A DNA stretch of 64,000 bases from the NCBI RefSeq assembly GCF_009389715.1, contig NC_052404.1, positions 11,044,480-11,108,479 of the forward strand, given 5' to 3'. This document shows positions 1-12,200 of the stretch, in pieces. Below the pieces are notes generated by a model. That model searched no databases and was not told where the DNA came from. It saw only the letters and a program-made list of their open reading frames with translations. Position 1 is the first letter of the stretch. Each line of letters opens with the position of its first letter. The position numbers were made by a program, and so were the translations under genes. The stretch is from Phoenix dactylifera (lineage: Eukaryota; Streptophyta; Magnoliopsida; Arecales; Arecaceae).

Positions 1-1215
1 TACCTTGTTCTGCTAACATCTGATTCTGCTAATTCTCCCAATGCCAGCATGCTACTTGCCGCCTCCATGCTTCAGCGATAAAAATGTATCTTGCGAGATT
101 TCTTTTTGCCTTTTCTTTTGAAGATGTGTCAACAAGATTGTGCTGCTTTTATACGAGATTGTGATGGCCAATATTTAGAAAATTAAACTGCAGATTGGAG
201 TGTATCTCGGTATGTAGGTGAATTTACTTCAAGTGACCTATTCTATAGTGCGAAACTTTAATTTGCAGTGTCGAGATTTAACTCCTTACTGCCTAGATCC
301 ATGCGAAGTCAAATGTTTGTCATCTGATGGTATATTATATTTTGGTAATAGAAATTATTTTACCAGGCAGCTATTTATAGAGTCGCAGAGGATACTAGTA
401 CCAGTCTACGTCCGGTCAGCTATAAGTCACGGCCTGGGTTGGGTCCCGTGATTGGTGGCCTATACGTGACCAGGTCAGGAATCAGGATACGGACTATTTC
501 CTCCCATGTCAAGCAACCGAGGTCAGAAGGTCAATCTTAGGTGACCTAAGATTTGGGTTACTGAGGTCAATGGTCAGTTTTAGGTCATCAAAGATTCGAC
601 CTCAGACCTTGATGATGCTGTAGTTTTTAGCCAAAAATAGCTTATGGAAGAAGCCACACTTCGGTCTTAAAAAGTTGTTTTGGGCAAAATAAAAAATTCA
701 GAAAAGACAAATATCCAAAAATGACTGAAATTTTGTCCCCGGCAAATAAGTACCATGATACAAGAAGAGTTTAATAACAGTCATACAGCACATGTTTTTT
801 GGCTCATAGCTAATATGCAAAGATACATAATAATTATTTTACATATTTTAGCAAAAAGAGAAGATTACACTAACATATTTCAGTAATTTATCTAGTTAAC
901 TCATCATATATATTTAGCAGGTGCTCTTTTATGTTATCCTCATGGTCAATATCACCCATGATAAACAGTATATAATCAATATTGTTACAGCTTTATCAAA
1001 TATCTCATCATTCTTTGCACTTGTTCAGCCACCTAACTTATATGTAAGCATCCGACTGAATATGCCCATCTCTTCTCTCAAACTTCAAATGTATATATAG
1101 AATTTCCCAATTATCCACATCCATATTCTGTAAAATTATAAGAATCTGTTTTCAAGAATATATAGATACTCAAATAATCCAAACATAAAATAATACTTCC
1201 AAACCAACCAAACAA
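1..1215. other. Intergenic stretch without a recognisable gene
   Basis: AT-rich sequence with only short unsupported open frames. Positions 400-620 are richer in GGTCA/TGACC motifs and contain the palindrome listed separately, so a decayed repeat may lie here, but I cannot assign a family. Confidence 0.5.
533..553. repeat. Perfect 21-bp palindrome
   Basis: AATCTTAGGT, one central G, then ACCTAAGATT: ten-base arms with a single-base centre. It sits in a block with repeated GGTCA and TGACC words. It could be part of a decayed transposon end or a chance dyad. Confidence 0.6.
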
Positions 1216-2414
1216 TTAGTGTTCAGAATATAACACTCGTAATATATTAAATATAATAAACTTCCTCACAAAGTTTAGAATAGCTAAGTCAGTTTTAGAA
1301 TCGAGAGATTGGAGCAATCTAGCAAAGGAGTTGGGGCAGCAGGTGGAAGTTGTTATCTTTGTCATAAAATGCTTTAAGCCAAGGAAGCTATTCAACTGGG
1401 AAAGGGAAGGAAGCAAGCATTTCTCGACATTCCTAATGCAAGAAAAATTGGATCTCAAGCCAAAAAAAATGATTGTTCCCACACTCAACCCCATGAGTGT
1501 ACCAAGTAAGTTCACCACCTCTAGAATGCTACAACCAGAAAAATCATGTCTAGTTCAGATGGTCGTACCAGGCTCTCCACAACATCAACCAGCCGATCAA
1601 TTATCTTGTGCAACTTGGAGTTGGCCGACACTCTTTTGCTATCCTTTGGAGTTGATCCTCTTACCTTATTCTCTTACAAATAGCTATCATTAAATAAGTA
1701 CCCGTCATCCAAATCAGAACAATTTTGATGCATCCTCATGCCTCGCAGTGTCCCCAATCTCCTCATTTGCAGCATTTTCTAATGCCCCAAAAAGGATTTT
1801 AGAGCTTGAAGCCCAACAGCTTGCCTCCCAATGTCTACTATGTCCTGTGCAACTCATTCAAGGCAAAAAATATGTTCATGGCTTTCTCTCTGTATTTTGT
1901 CAATCTGCATTTCTTTGCAGAATATTAGAAAACATTTATGAATGTAAACAATGTGGATAAAGATATGTCAAAATCTCTCTTCCCATCCATTGTGTGGGGC
2001 ATTCACATTTTGCTTTTGCATGAACCCAACCTAACCTAGTCCAGCTATGCCATTCCTTCATATTATCCCAATGATTTTTTACTTGGATCCCATCATAATC
2101 TCTCTTGGCCTCTTTGTTAAACTTTTTGAGTAACAAATCCTACCTTTCTTCATTGAAATGAGTACTTGGTCTATATGAACCCCATACAAGTTCCTTAAAA
2201 TAGTTCAAAAAATGACCTGGCTTTTACGATCTTAGATTGCTTTCTTCTTAAACCCCTTCTCATGATTATCCCCAGCAGCCTCGCTCTTAGTTTTTTTGAC
2301 TTGGAACTTTGTCACTTCAAAAGATGGACATGTCATGCTCATCTCCATTTTCAAGATTAACCAAATGTTACAAAATTCAACATGAATATATAAGTACAGA
2401 AAATTATCTGCCAA
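1216..2414 (-). pseudogene. Broken Myb/SANT-like gene (LIMYB / Harbinger-associated type)
   Basis: Read on the minus strand, broken frames resemble the plant Myb/SANT-like DNA-binding family (PF12776; L10-interacting MYB proteins and the accessory protein of PIF/Harbinger transposons). Near 2100-2180 a 'THFNE'-like segment precedes KKFNKEAKRDYDGIQVKNHW (about 2070-2130), which matches the family core 'KKFNE..G..YDR.QLKN.WD.MK'. Further downstream (about 1216-1520) the C-terminal pattern 'NLLGTLxGxE..N..FF', with a 'FLGLKHFM' tail, matches the family's C-terminal region. Several frame changes and stops interrupt it, so no intact protein is possible. No Harbinger DDE transposase or terminal repeats were seen nearby, so I cannot say whether it was a host gene or the second gene of a transposon. 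Confidence 0.55.
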
Positions 2415-3495
2415 AAGTATTTATAGATAATGAATAGAGTATCAACCAAAAAGTTAATAGATAATAGATAAACTAGTTATAGACAAATATCATAAAATTC
2501 ATTAGTCATGGTCTCTGCACAGGGCTTTCAAGCAATCATTATGATTAGGGCTTCTAGTGCATATGATCTTACATGCCACAGTTCTTGAGACTTGTTTGAT
2601 TTAATGAATAAATTGGAGGAATAGCACACCACTGCATTCCACACAATGTTTCAAGAAACTATAAACCTGTGCCATTGTTTTCTCAGATTACCTTTTCTTT
2701 TGCCACAGTTGCACCATAGTTTTGCTTTATATATTGCAATGACCCAATAATTAAGAGTTTCCGGTTATCTCAGTACATGATATGAACATACTGGATCCTC
2801 CCTTGCTCCAGTATTAGCAATCGTAATGTTGTAACTACAAACTTTGCACTTTTCTTTTGTTAATTAGGTGATTAAAGCAGTCACACTGATCACTAGCAGA
2901 AGTTCGAAGAAATGGGATCATTCATAGAAGAATTTTAAAGAAGTATGTGGTTTTTCTGTAAAGAATACCATCATCTGAATTCCAATCCAGAACTTTCCCC
3001 AACAGACAAGAGGGGGTACCAACCAATAGACCTAAATTCCATTGATATTTGCTCTTCCAAACTCACATGCAGGATTAATTCTCTATGAAGATTTATGCAA
3101 ACGATGAATGAAATTGCTAATAAGCAATCACCAATTCTCTAGTCCTGATTAAAGCACCCATGAGAAGAAATCAAATTTTTTCCAGAAAAATAAAATTAAC
3201 AAATTAGCCCACTCCATGAGAACCGATCATATATCGTACGCTGTTTGCACATGCACATGCACATGCAATTGTTTGAAATGAAGATATAATGACATCATTG
3301 CTGCTGAAACTCAGTTCTTGTGATACAAGGATGCAGGAAAGGTTTCTTCATCTAGATGGTTTAAGATAGTGGTAATCATATCACGAGCAATATTCCACAG
3401 AACAATATTTATATACATAATAAAAAGAAAACCATGATCACGGTTAATAGTAACTCAAACTCAGCTAGCAATTTTGCCAAACTGGAGTTCTTATT
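2415..3495. other. Intergenic stretch, downstream of the PsbP-domain gene
   Basis: Nothing coding is recognised. The part next to 3495 should contain the 3' UTR of the minus-strand PsbP-domain gene. A short ACATGC repeat lies near 3249-3265. Confidence 0.45.
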
Positions 3496-6400
3496 TCATA
3501 TGTCTAGTATCTTGAAAGAATCTGCTACCACTTTGAGCTTGTCTCGGAGTCTACTCCACCGTCTCTCGTTTGCACCTACCACTAATGTGTAGTATCGACC
3601 TTCGAAAAGTTTAAACAGAAGGAAGTAGTCATTTGGTAGAAAATGCTCATGTTTTTCATCAAATCATACCACAATATTAGCCCATAAGAAATTGTTAGGT
3701 TGGGTTTGTAAATCAGAAGTTCATGGTAAAAGCTTCTCATATGTGAAATCAAGGAACTTTTTTGTCCTTTTCGCTCCATGGACCTTCCAAAAGTTTAAAC
3801 AGAAGGAAGCAGTCATCTAGTAGAAAATGAAAGGAGATTGTTAAAGTGGTAGTACATACCATTGCCAATTGCTATGGTTGCAAAGGCAGTTCGGGAAAAG
3901 CCTGAAGATGCAAGGTCATACTCAAATGTCCAGTAGTTCTTTCCATCAATTGTACGCTGCATAAGGTGGGATACAAGAAGGATTAATCAGGATGTGGTAA
4001 ATGGATGAATTATTCATCTAAAGAACAATTCTTTATTCCTCTTAGTGATCGGTTTATTTGGTAGAGCTTTGTTAATGGACTGATAGCATCTTCCTGAACC
4101 TGCACATAGTAGTCAAACAGGAAAACATTCTATGCAATACAAATATAACTCTCATACATTTACATGTGTTTTTGTGTTTTCTCTCCTTGATGTAGTGTCT
4201 CTGAATCATGCATACCAGGAAGACTATAAAAAAAGTGAAGTGGGATAACATGGCTAGTGCAAGCATCAACAGCAACGTGCCCACAATTATCAAGAAAATG
4301 TCTAAAATAATAATGAGATACAAGAGAGAGAGAGAGAGAGAGGTGTCTAGGAAACTACAGAATATGTTTTTTGTTTTTCTGATTTAAGTCTCATAGTTAA
4401 ATTTGTTTTGAACAATATATAAACAGCCTCTAATTTGCAATTAATGAATTAATCTGAAGCAACATTTTAAAATAATCCAATCTGCTAAAGAAATCAGGCA
4501 CTCTGGAGCTGAGAAATATTAAAAGCTAGAACAACTTTATGCTAATGCAAAATGGAGTTATACATAGCCTTTTCAAAGGCAACTAGGAGAAAAACAACCT
4601 TAATTCTGTGCTGTACTTAATTGCTCTACATAATTTATACTAGGAGAAAACATGGTCTGAAGTATATGGAAGTAGAAAATCTTACATTGTTTTGAATATA
4701 TGGATTTTTATTCTCAAAAGACAAAAGCATGTGGATTTTGTGTTTTTCAATATGTATCCACAAGTAGAAAAACCATATTTTTAAGGATTCAATGCGCATT
4801 CTCTCATGTGCCGACGACAATATTAACTTACAATAGTCTTTGCTAACCTTAATATGATAGTGCAATCATCTAGAAGAATAATAATGGCTATCGCCACAAA
4901 GAGTCATATATGGTAAGTCCAAAGCACAAAAATGAATCAGATAGAATGTAAGGGTCAAAGAAACAGACCTCCTGCATATCATATATTGTTGGTATCTGAG
5001 TCGGTGCAGCATATACATTTTTAACCAAATCGAATATGACCTGTTAAGCATATCAAAACTTGTTGATAACAAATGCATCTTAGCAAGCACACAAAGTGAT
5101 TCTGAAGGTAATTATTTTCTGGGCATACTTAACCCATTGTACAAAGTGAGGTATGTACTAGTGAACAACCTTGGGAAGAAAACAATTTAAGGCCCGCAGA
5201 TGGGATCTAAGCTAAGATTAGGATGGAACTTTGGAAGAATATGGGCTAGGCAGGCCAATAGGCCCGATTCCAATAGAAAATCCAGCTCAATCCTGCTGGA
5301 TTTTCCAAACAGGCCCTAAATAGGTAAGATAAACTTGAAGTTCATGTCTTACGTATAAAATTAGAACACGTTTGATAAGATTTAAAGGACCAATGGTATT
5401 ACCTCTTCCATGGGACCCAAATCATGAACATCATTTTTATTTGTAGGAATAAAGCTGACTCTCACATGCTGCAATGCTGCAAAGCGATCTTTGAATGCTG
5501 AATCATGACCCCGAAAGTCAAAGTCCTATACAATATTAAAGACAGAATTTAAATCATTTTTCATAATAATTCGAAGATAGAATATTTGCAGATCCATTGC
5601 ATGACTTACCCTCCAATCCGATGGGTAAACATATGAATATCCATCTGTAAAATCTACAAAAGCTTGATAGCCCTTTGGTACTCCTGCAATCTTGTATAAA
5701 ATTATATTAGGCCCTATAAGGAAGAACTCTGTGAACATATTTAACATATTCCTTCAGAAAAAAAAAAGAAGAAGAAAGACTATGAAGCCATTAGATGAAA
5801 GTGAGGTATTCACATTTTTGATGCAACATATCATCCCAAGGAACAAGAGTGAAATGAAAATTCACTTCTTTTTTTGAGAGAAAATGATGAGTAAGAACCC
5901 AAAAAAATGCCACTACAAACAGGGAAAACCATGATTTTACCTTCAGCAGATGCAAATCTTGCAGGGAACAAACTAGTGGTCACTGCCCCAACACCAACTA
6001 ATATTAGTCTTCTCTTCAAGCAGTCTGTAAGTCACCATATAAAGTTTGAAATCAGACATTGTCTTTTAAAAATTGTTGCTTGGACTCTCTGGCATTATCA
6101 ACATATTGGATCTTATCTTCAGCATCTAAATTAATGACTGATTCCACCAAATAAATTCATGTAGATGAGGGGCAACTAACAACAAAAGTAGTAACCTAAC
6201 ATACACCATCGTTTACAGACCATTCACACTTCACAACTAAGAAAAAGCAAAGAAACAAAAACAACAAATGACCATATGGTCTTAGAAATGTTGTATCCAG
6301 TGTGGGTGGGGAAGATGCACAGCAGAAGCTCTAGGGAAAGTAAAACGAAGAAGTATAAATTTAAGATTTTTCATTTAGATTAGTTGACAGGCTCCTACTC

Positions 6401-7463
6401 TACAGGAGATCTTTCTGCCACTTTGGAGATATGGTTGCTCACGGTGCTCTCCTAAGATACAGTCACCTACTTAGTCACCTGCTACACCTTCTTAACAGTA
6501 TACTGCACCAAGATTTTGGTTGTAACACTTGCTTGAAGGAGATACGCAGAGAAGCAACACGTATAAATTATGAACATGGAAGAGATAAAAAGGACTAATA
6601 TATAAACTACTAAATCCTAGTGTATATCAGGAAAACACTAATATACAGACACTGTCAGGATCGGTGGCATGGTCTGATACCACTTGATGGTAAAGGAAGG
6701 CCAAATGAGCTAAGAACAAACTGTCTTGGGTCAAATTAGTGTACCCATTGAAGGCCATTGAAGGATACCAGTGCATACAGAGGATGGTATCGCTGCACGA
6801 CCCCAAACTAGTGCACATACACCAGGAACAGCAACAATGGAAGTGTAGATCTTTCCCTTCTATGTATGAATAATGGTAATACAAGATAGTGCTTGCAAGC
6901 AACTGGAAATCACCAATGGATAAGAGACCAAGTTTTACGTGGAAAACCCCGATAGAAAAAGCCAGGGATCAAGGCCAAATCTTTATTATCTCCAAGAAAT
7001 AATGTGGTTCCAATGTAGTTCTTCTTGGCCAAGGCAAAGATCACGATATCATCAAGAACTCCCTTTCCTGGATCACAACATCAAGAGATACCTCTCTTGG
7101 CACACAATATCAAGAGATACTACTCTTGGATCACCATCTCTCTGGTGCACACCTAGAGGCTTCCACACATCAAGAGATAATAACATTTCACCATACAAAG
7201 CTGACCTAGGGTGGATTGACCCAGATGGCTTTGGACTTGTCGATGGGGCTTCACAAATCCAATGCCATCTCCTTCTTATCTTCTTCTTCTCCTCCTAAAG
7301 CTTTGGGACTGCTAGGACTTCCTCCACCAAGCTCTCCTAGCAGGAAGAGGCCCTTCCAAGGGGACTGCCAGGGCTGTTTCCCGAATCTGTTCCCTATATT
7401 GGAAACTATGGCTGATTGTATGGGTCGCACATCTAAGAACATCTTATGGTTTCCTTTTTCACA

Positions 7464-7511
<48 letters not shown>

Positions 7512-8217
7512 CAACATTAGATAAGTATAACTTGTCAGCTATAGACTTGGTTGGCTCTCACACCATTATTAACTTACTCCAGGTGTTCGCTAGAACGCAA
7601 ATGCACAAGCTGCAGTATACTGGCAGAGAACGAGTAAGAGAATTGGCTGAGAGAATCTGGGAGCTAGACAAAAGAAGTAGATGAGAGAAGAATGGATGCC
7701 AACCACCTTAGGGTCCATGGTTTCCATTGATAACAGAAACCGAGCAATTCTCCTTTGGCTACACCTACAGCATCTGAGGCTAAAAGGAAAAGCCCACTGC
7801 ATCCTTTTTCAGAGCAGTGTATCATGAGATACAAACCCTCTGTCACAATCCATTTTCATGTGATTCCATTTATTATATATTAATCAAACATAAAACCCAA
7901 AAAACGTAAAAAAAAAAAGAAAACAGACATAAAACTATCCAAATTTAATTCAGTGATGAGTAACCTACCCTTCTCATTCATCAATAAATCTCCCGAACTT
8001 GCCTTGATAACAGATGAAGGAACCACCGTCGAACGGCTGCTCACGGCCGAGTTCTGCATTGCAAACTTAAAGAAATATATCGACAAGTTACTTGCATTGA
8101 AGGACTTAATATCCAAGTTTCTCATGTAAGCGGCTGTGATATTAAAAATAAATAGAAGAGAAAAGGAAGGCGCACTTGGTTGGGAAGAGAAGAGACCCAG
8201 CTCCGCAGTGTTGCCAT
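3496..8217 (-). CDS. PsbP domain-containing protein, thylakoid lumen (PPD family)
   Basis: Coding exons on the minus strand: 8176-8217, 7969-8053, 5941-6024, 5610-5683, 5403-5525, 4969-5040, 3860-3956, 3496-3599. All introns are GT-AG, phases agree, and they give 226 aa. Residues 1-43 look like a short stromal transit region starting MATLRSWVSSLPNQ. Residues 46-69 carry a twin-arginine KRR, a hydrophobic stretch and a FASA|E cleavage site, typical of lumen targeting by the Tat route. The rest is a PsbP domain: GYQAFVDFTDGYSYVYPSDW, then FDFRGHDSAFKDRF, DLGPMEE, GKNYWTFEY and RYYTLVVGANERRW. The sequence resembles the plant PPD1/PPD5/PPD6 group, whose members assist photosystem assembly; I cannot fix which member. 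Exon 6 joins exon 7 directly in phase 0, so no extra exon is needed in the 1.0 kb intron between them. Start chosen because it gives the only upstream exon with a matching phase. Confidence 0.9.
6640..7520. repeat. Repeat-rich insertion inside intron 2 of the PsbP-domain gene
   Basis: This segment of intron 2 differs from the surrounding intron. It includes phrases common in plant LTR sequence (a GATACCA word near 6678-6684, ACGTGGAAAACCCCGATAG near 6938) and a short minisatellite from about 7038 to 7175. The minisatellite repeats 'ATCAAGAGATAC...CTCTTGG' with a period near 30 bp, about four to five imperfect units. It ends in a TA microsatellite. I could not find paired ends or a target duplication, so boundaries are approximate. 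Confidence 0.35.
7466..7509. repeat. (TA)n microsatellite
   Basis: About 22 uninterrupted TA units in intron 2 of the PsbP-domain gene. Confidence 0.95.
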
Positions 8218-8500
8218 CTCAAAGCAATCAACAGGGCCCCGGGAGAACGGTCGAGTTCTAAAAGCCCAGAGAAGGCGCTGCAGTCAAAATAAAATCGAAC
8301 CAGAGGCCTCCATTAGAGAAGTGCTTGAGAAAGATTTTGAGTGCTCGGTTATCTTTTTATCTCCCCCACTCTTCAAATGGCGAGCATACAGAGGCCTTTC
8401 TTGGGTGAACGCTACGTGCTCCAAGTCACCCCCTTATCCCCGTGCACGGGTTTTCTCATTTTTTAATTTTGACTTTTTTTTATTGGGTTTTCTCATTTTC

Positions 8501-8533
8501 TAATTATTATTATTATTATTATTATTATTATTT
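8501..8533. repeat. (ATT)n microsatellite
   Basis: About ten ATT units upstream of the PsbP-domain gene. Confidence 0.9.
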
Positions 8534-8603
8534 TCTTTGGCTGGTTTTATTTTTTTTTTTGTCTTTTAGCCACGAGCCCTTAAAGCCGTAATTCGTTAAT
8601 ATA

Positions 8604-8790
8604 TATGTACACACATACATATATATACGCTAACACACACACATATATATACATATACATATATATACATACATACATATATATACATACGCATGTATAC
8701 ATACACCTACATGCATGCCTGCATGCATGCATACATACATACAAACAAACATATACATTACATACCTACATACATACACATACGTACGTC
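8604..8790. repeat. Compound TACA / TATACA / ATGC microsatellite
   Basis: Mixed simple repeat of TACA, TATA and ATGC tetranucleotides. All open frames through it are repeat artefacts. Confidence 0.9.
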
Positions 8791-9055
8791 TTTTTTTAAG
8801 AGCTCTCTAGCCCCAACGTACGTACGTACGTATGTACGTATGTATGAGTACAACGTCATCCTCGCCAACGGCAACCTCGAGTCCCAGGTCTCCCTGGCCG
8901 TTTGCATTAAGATGTACAGCGCCCATCTCGATGGCTCCTGCGACTAGCTCTCCATCGGCCTGACTGAGTGGTCTTGGGCTCGGGTCGGACTCGGACCTGT
9001 GCTCAGCCCAAGCCGGAGGAAAAACATATTTCCAGGCCGGCCTAGGGTAAGGGAG

Positions 9056-9075
9056 TGGGCCGCCCAGTCTGGGCC
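9056..9075. promoter_or_regulatory. Paired site II elements (TGGGCC)
   Basis: TGGGCC occurs at 9056-9061 and again at 9070-9075, with GCCCA words close by, about 220-240 bp before the MON1 start. In plants such site II (TCP-binding) pairs are common in promoters of constitutively expressed genes. Function here is inferred. Confidence 0.5.
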
Positions 9076-9241
9076 ATTTCCAAGCCCCACCATATCCCCC
9101 GATCTACTGGTCAAACCAACCGCCCTCACCTTCTACTGCCGCTGTCTGCGAGCGACCGACGGGTACTAGGACGATCTCTTTCTTCTTCGCTTCCTTTTCT
9201 TCTCTTCCTCATTCCCGTCAAACTCTAATTCCCCCCTCCCA

Positions 9242-9250
9242 AAACCCTAA
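9242..9250 (+). promoter_or_regulatory. Telo-box AAACCCTAA
   Basis: Exact AAACCCTAA 46 bp before the MON1 start codon. Telo-boxes combined with site II elements are a known pattern for housekeeping genes in plants. Confidence 0.6.
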
Positions 9251-9295
9251 ATCCTTGCCCCTTCTTGTGCCCCTCTGCTATCCTTATACCCCGCC

Positions 9296-12200
9296 ATGGA
9301 TTCCGATCCACGCCTTCCTCCCGACGACGGCCCTTCCGATCCAAGCCCTAACCCTAGACCAGAGCCCGACCCCGATCCCAAGCCTCAAGAATCCACCGTG
9401 GAGGAACGGCTGAGTTCTCTTTCCGGGGAGGATTCAGGCAATGCCGCCGGCTGTCGAGCGCCTGCGAGCAACGGATTTCTGTGCGCGGATTTCTATGCCG
9501 GCGATGAGATCGAGGAAGAGGAGCCTCCGGTTGCTTCGTGTTCGGTGGATGAGATTGATGGTGCTGCTGGAGAGGCCCGGGCGTCGTCGTCCCACGGCGG
9601 CGTGTCTTGGAGGGAGAGCTCGGAGCAGGACGAGGACGCGCCGCCTAGCCCTAGCAGTAGTGGGTATGCTGGAGAGAGGGGGAGCAGTGGAGAGAGTGGG
9701 ATCGAGGAGGTCGACGACGGAGGTGCTTCCCAGGATGATTGGTGCCGTCGAAAAGAGCATCGTGATGAGGTGAGTGCTGCAATTCTTTGCTTCTTCGTCA
9801 TGGTTTCTGAATTTTGGCGCTAGGATATCTGGAATGTGGTTGTTGCTGATATTTTATTTAGACCTATTAGGACCGCCCATAAAGTACTACTTCTTGATAT
9901 TCCCTCCCGTCATCTTTATTTCTCTAGAATAGCACCAGGAAACCACGATAATGTTGTTATAAATGATATGGGAAACTAGGTAGTTTAATGCATAAAAGTA
10001 TTACAACTATAGGTGATTTTATCCACCCGAGCATTGTGGAGAATGTCATGGAAATGGTCCTACTTCATCAGGAACCAATACATAGCTACTGCGATGTACT
10101 CAAAGCAAGAGTTGAAACATTCATACATGCACGCAGAGAAGTATGAAGTATTCATTGCATTCTATAAATGTTGACTCCAGAGGTGGAGGTTCTGGAGACT
10201 ACTTGAAAGTGAACCATCTCAATTGTATTCTAGGAGAAGAGTGAATATTTCTTCAGGGAATTATAGTAAGTAGAACATTGAACATCTGTGCTGTAAGTGT
10301 TTGTCTTTCCTATCCCGGGCTTGCTTCCATCTTGCATGGTTGTGTCTGCAGTCATAAGTATTTCGAAAAAAGGATTTGCTAGCTTCCATGCTTTTTTATT
10401 TTTCATGTTTTGGCTGGTGAAGTAAACATGGTTGTGGAATATATTCAAAACGACGAAATTTTAGTGAATGAACAGTACTGACTTATGTCCATCTTCTTTA
10501 AATTCAATTAGTAAGTGTTGCTAACAGAAGCTGAAATCACCAGATCATTTAAGGGGTATGGAGACATGCACGTTATCAAAATTATTAGGCTTGTTTGGCT
10601 GGTATTTCTTCTGATATTTTGATTCTAAGCTGTCTGACGTTAGTTTGGTTCTATAAAAGAAGGTGAAAAAGTTATGGTGCTCTACTAGTTTCTGCCTGGA
10701 TCCGATGACTTCCGCAAATCTATGAAAAGAGTATGGTTTAGGGCAGGATAGAATCAGTATCTCTTCTTCCATCTAGTTCCTCTCAAAATAATTCATACAC
10801 TTTGGTATTGTTTCTGGATATGCTTAATTACTGCTTCTTGTCTGCCTGGTGGTGTAAGTTTCTTTTGCTGACTCCATCATATGGATTAGTGCTAACCAGT
10901 CATCAGCGAACATTTAGGTTTCAGCCACTGGCTTAGACATGGTTTTGTGCAAAATCCTTTATCATGCTTTGTAAGCAGAGAAGAGTCATAAGAATATAAT
11001 CATATTGTGACAACTCTTGTTTTTCTCCCTCATTATTAAAATTCTGTTGTCTATGATCACTGAGGTGCATGCTTACAAACAAGGGAATTTAATCTTTTTT
11101 TCTATTCATGTTTTGTAAGTGAAGTTTTTTATATGTTTTTTTTGGCATGCTTGGCAAGCAGAAGCATACCTAATATTTCCTTTATTATTTATGCTTAAGT
11201 AGGTGAGCAATGTATATGAAATAGGTGCTCATCCCTGAGTTTGTTTCAGATCATGTTATGTTCCAGAAAGTATTTCAACATGCATGTATTGAAAGCTGGT
11301 GTAGTAAAATTGATAGCTGCAGCTGAAGAAGACTTGCACTTGAACAGTGAGTACCCTTGGCAATTAGGGGGCTTTTCACACAATATTGTTTTTTTTTTTT
11401 TTGATTGTGGCTATTCATAGTCTTCATTTAAACTTCGGCCTGGTTCTAATGGTTGTGCCCTATATATTGAGAGAGGAGGAGGCAATTTTTGCTTTTTCGA
11501 TCATGTGTTTTATAGTAAATCGTCGCAATCTGGCCTTGGATATAGTAATGATTTTTTCCTCTCTTTTATCTCGCTTGATTTCTTATAGTTATTGGTGTTC
11601 TTTAGACAAGTTAAATATATCTTCTTGGACAAAAATGTGCTTTGCTAATGTTCTTTAAAATGATAGTCAAGATATGTCATATCGTACCGAACCGGATGGT
11701 ATGGAGCATACTGTAATGTACCGGTTCGGTATCAGTACACGATACAGGAGGTGTATCGACATTCGGTACGCCGAACCGGCCCTCGTACCAGGCATACCAA
11801 CACGGCGATAGGGTGGCATCTGTATGGGCCCTAGTACCGAGATGATGTACCTTGATAATAGTAGATGAATACTTTCATGCTAATGCTTACATTTCACTGC
11901 TCATTTCGCTACCCTTGATGTTGACTATCTATAGTATCGATTGAGACCTTACGAGATATTTAATAGTGTTTTCTCTGTAATCTTGAGACAGTCACTTGAT
12001 GCCAATGGCAAGGTACCTATATGCTTCCTATTTTACTTTTGGGTGGACTTAAAGGTGCTAGGTCATAAAAAAGTAAATGTTCATAATATGCATTCTTATA
12101 ATTATCCTTTCATGCATTTAATTTCTTTTGATATTGTTTCTCAAAAATAATCCCTTGATATTCCTCTAAAAGCTCCACAAATGTTCGCCTAAAAGTTCTT

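Larger units (their letters stand above)
8218..9295. promoter_or_regulatory. Bidirectional intergenic spacer between the PsbP-domain gene and MON1
   Basis: Spacer of 1,078 bp between two divergent start codons. It holds an ATT microsatellite and a long compound TACA/TATACA block in the middle, then a GC-richer part (8830-9290) that leads into MON1. That part contains site II and telo-box motifs. The segment 8840-8945 has coding-like GC content and an open frame ending in HLDGSCD, but I do not recognise it. Confidence 0.5.

Noticed and set aside
1331-1693. Plus-strand 120-codon frame
   Set aside because: It lies opposite the decayed Myb/SANT-like pseudogene and has no family pattern of its own.
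4321-4342. GA repeat within the PsbP-domain gene
   Set aside because: Short simple repeat in an intron, no further meaning seen.
7216-7524. Frames ending in a run of Tyr-Ile
   Set aside because: They run into the TA microsatellite inside an intron; repeat artefact.
8605-8947. His/Thr/Tyr-rich frames
   Set aside because: Translation of the TACA microsatellite; only the last part is kept as an orphan patch.
9434-9801. Three overlapping frames on both strands
   Set aside because: Shadows of MON1 exon 1, which has the start, the telo-box and a fitting donor.
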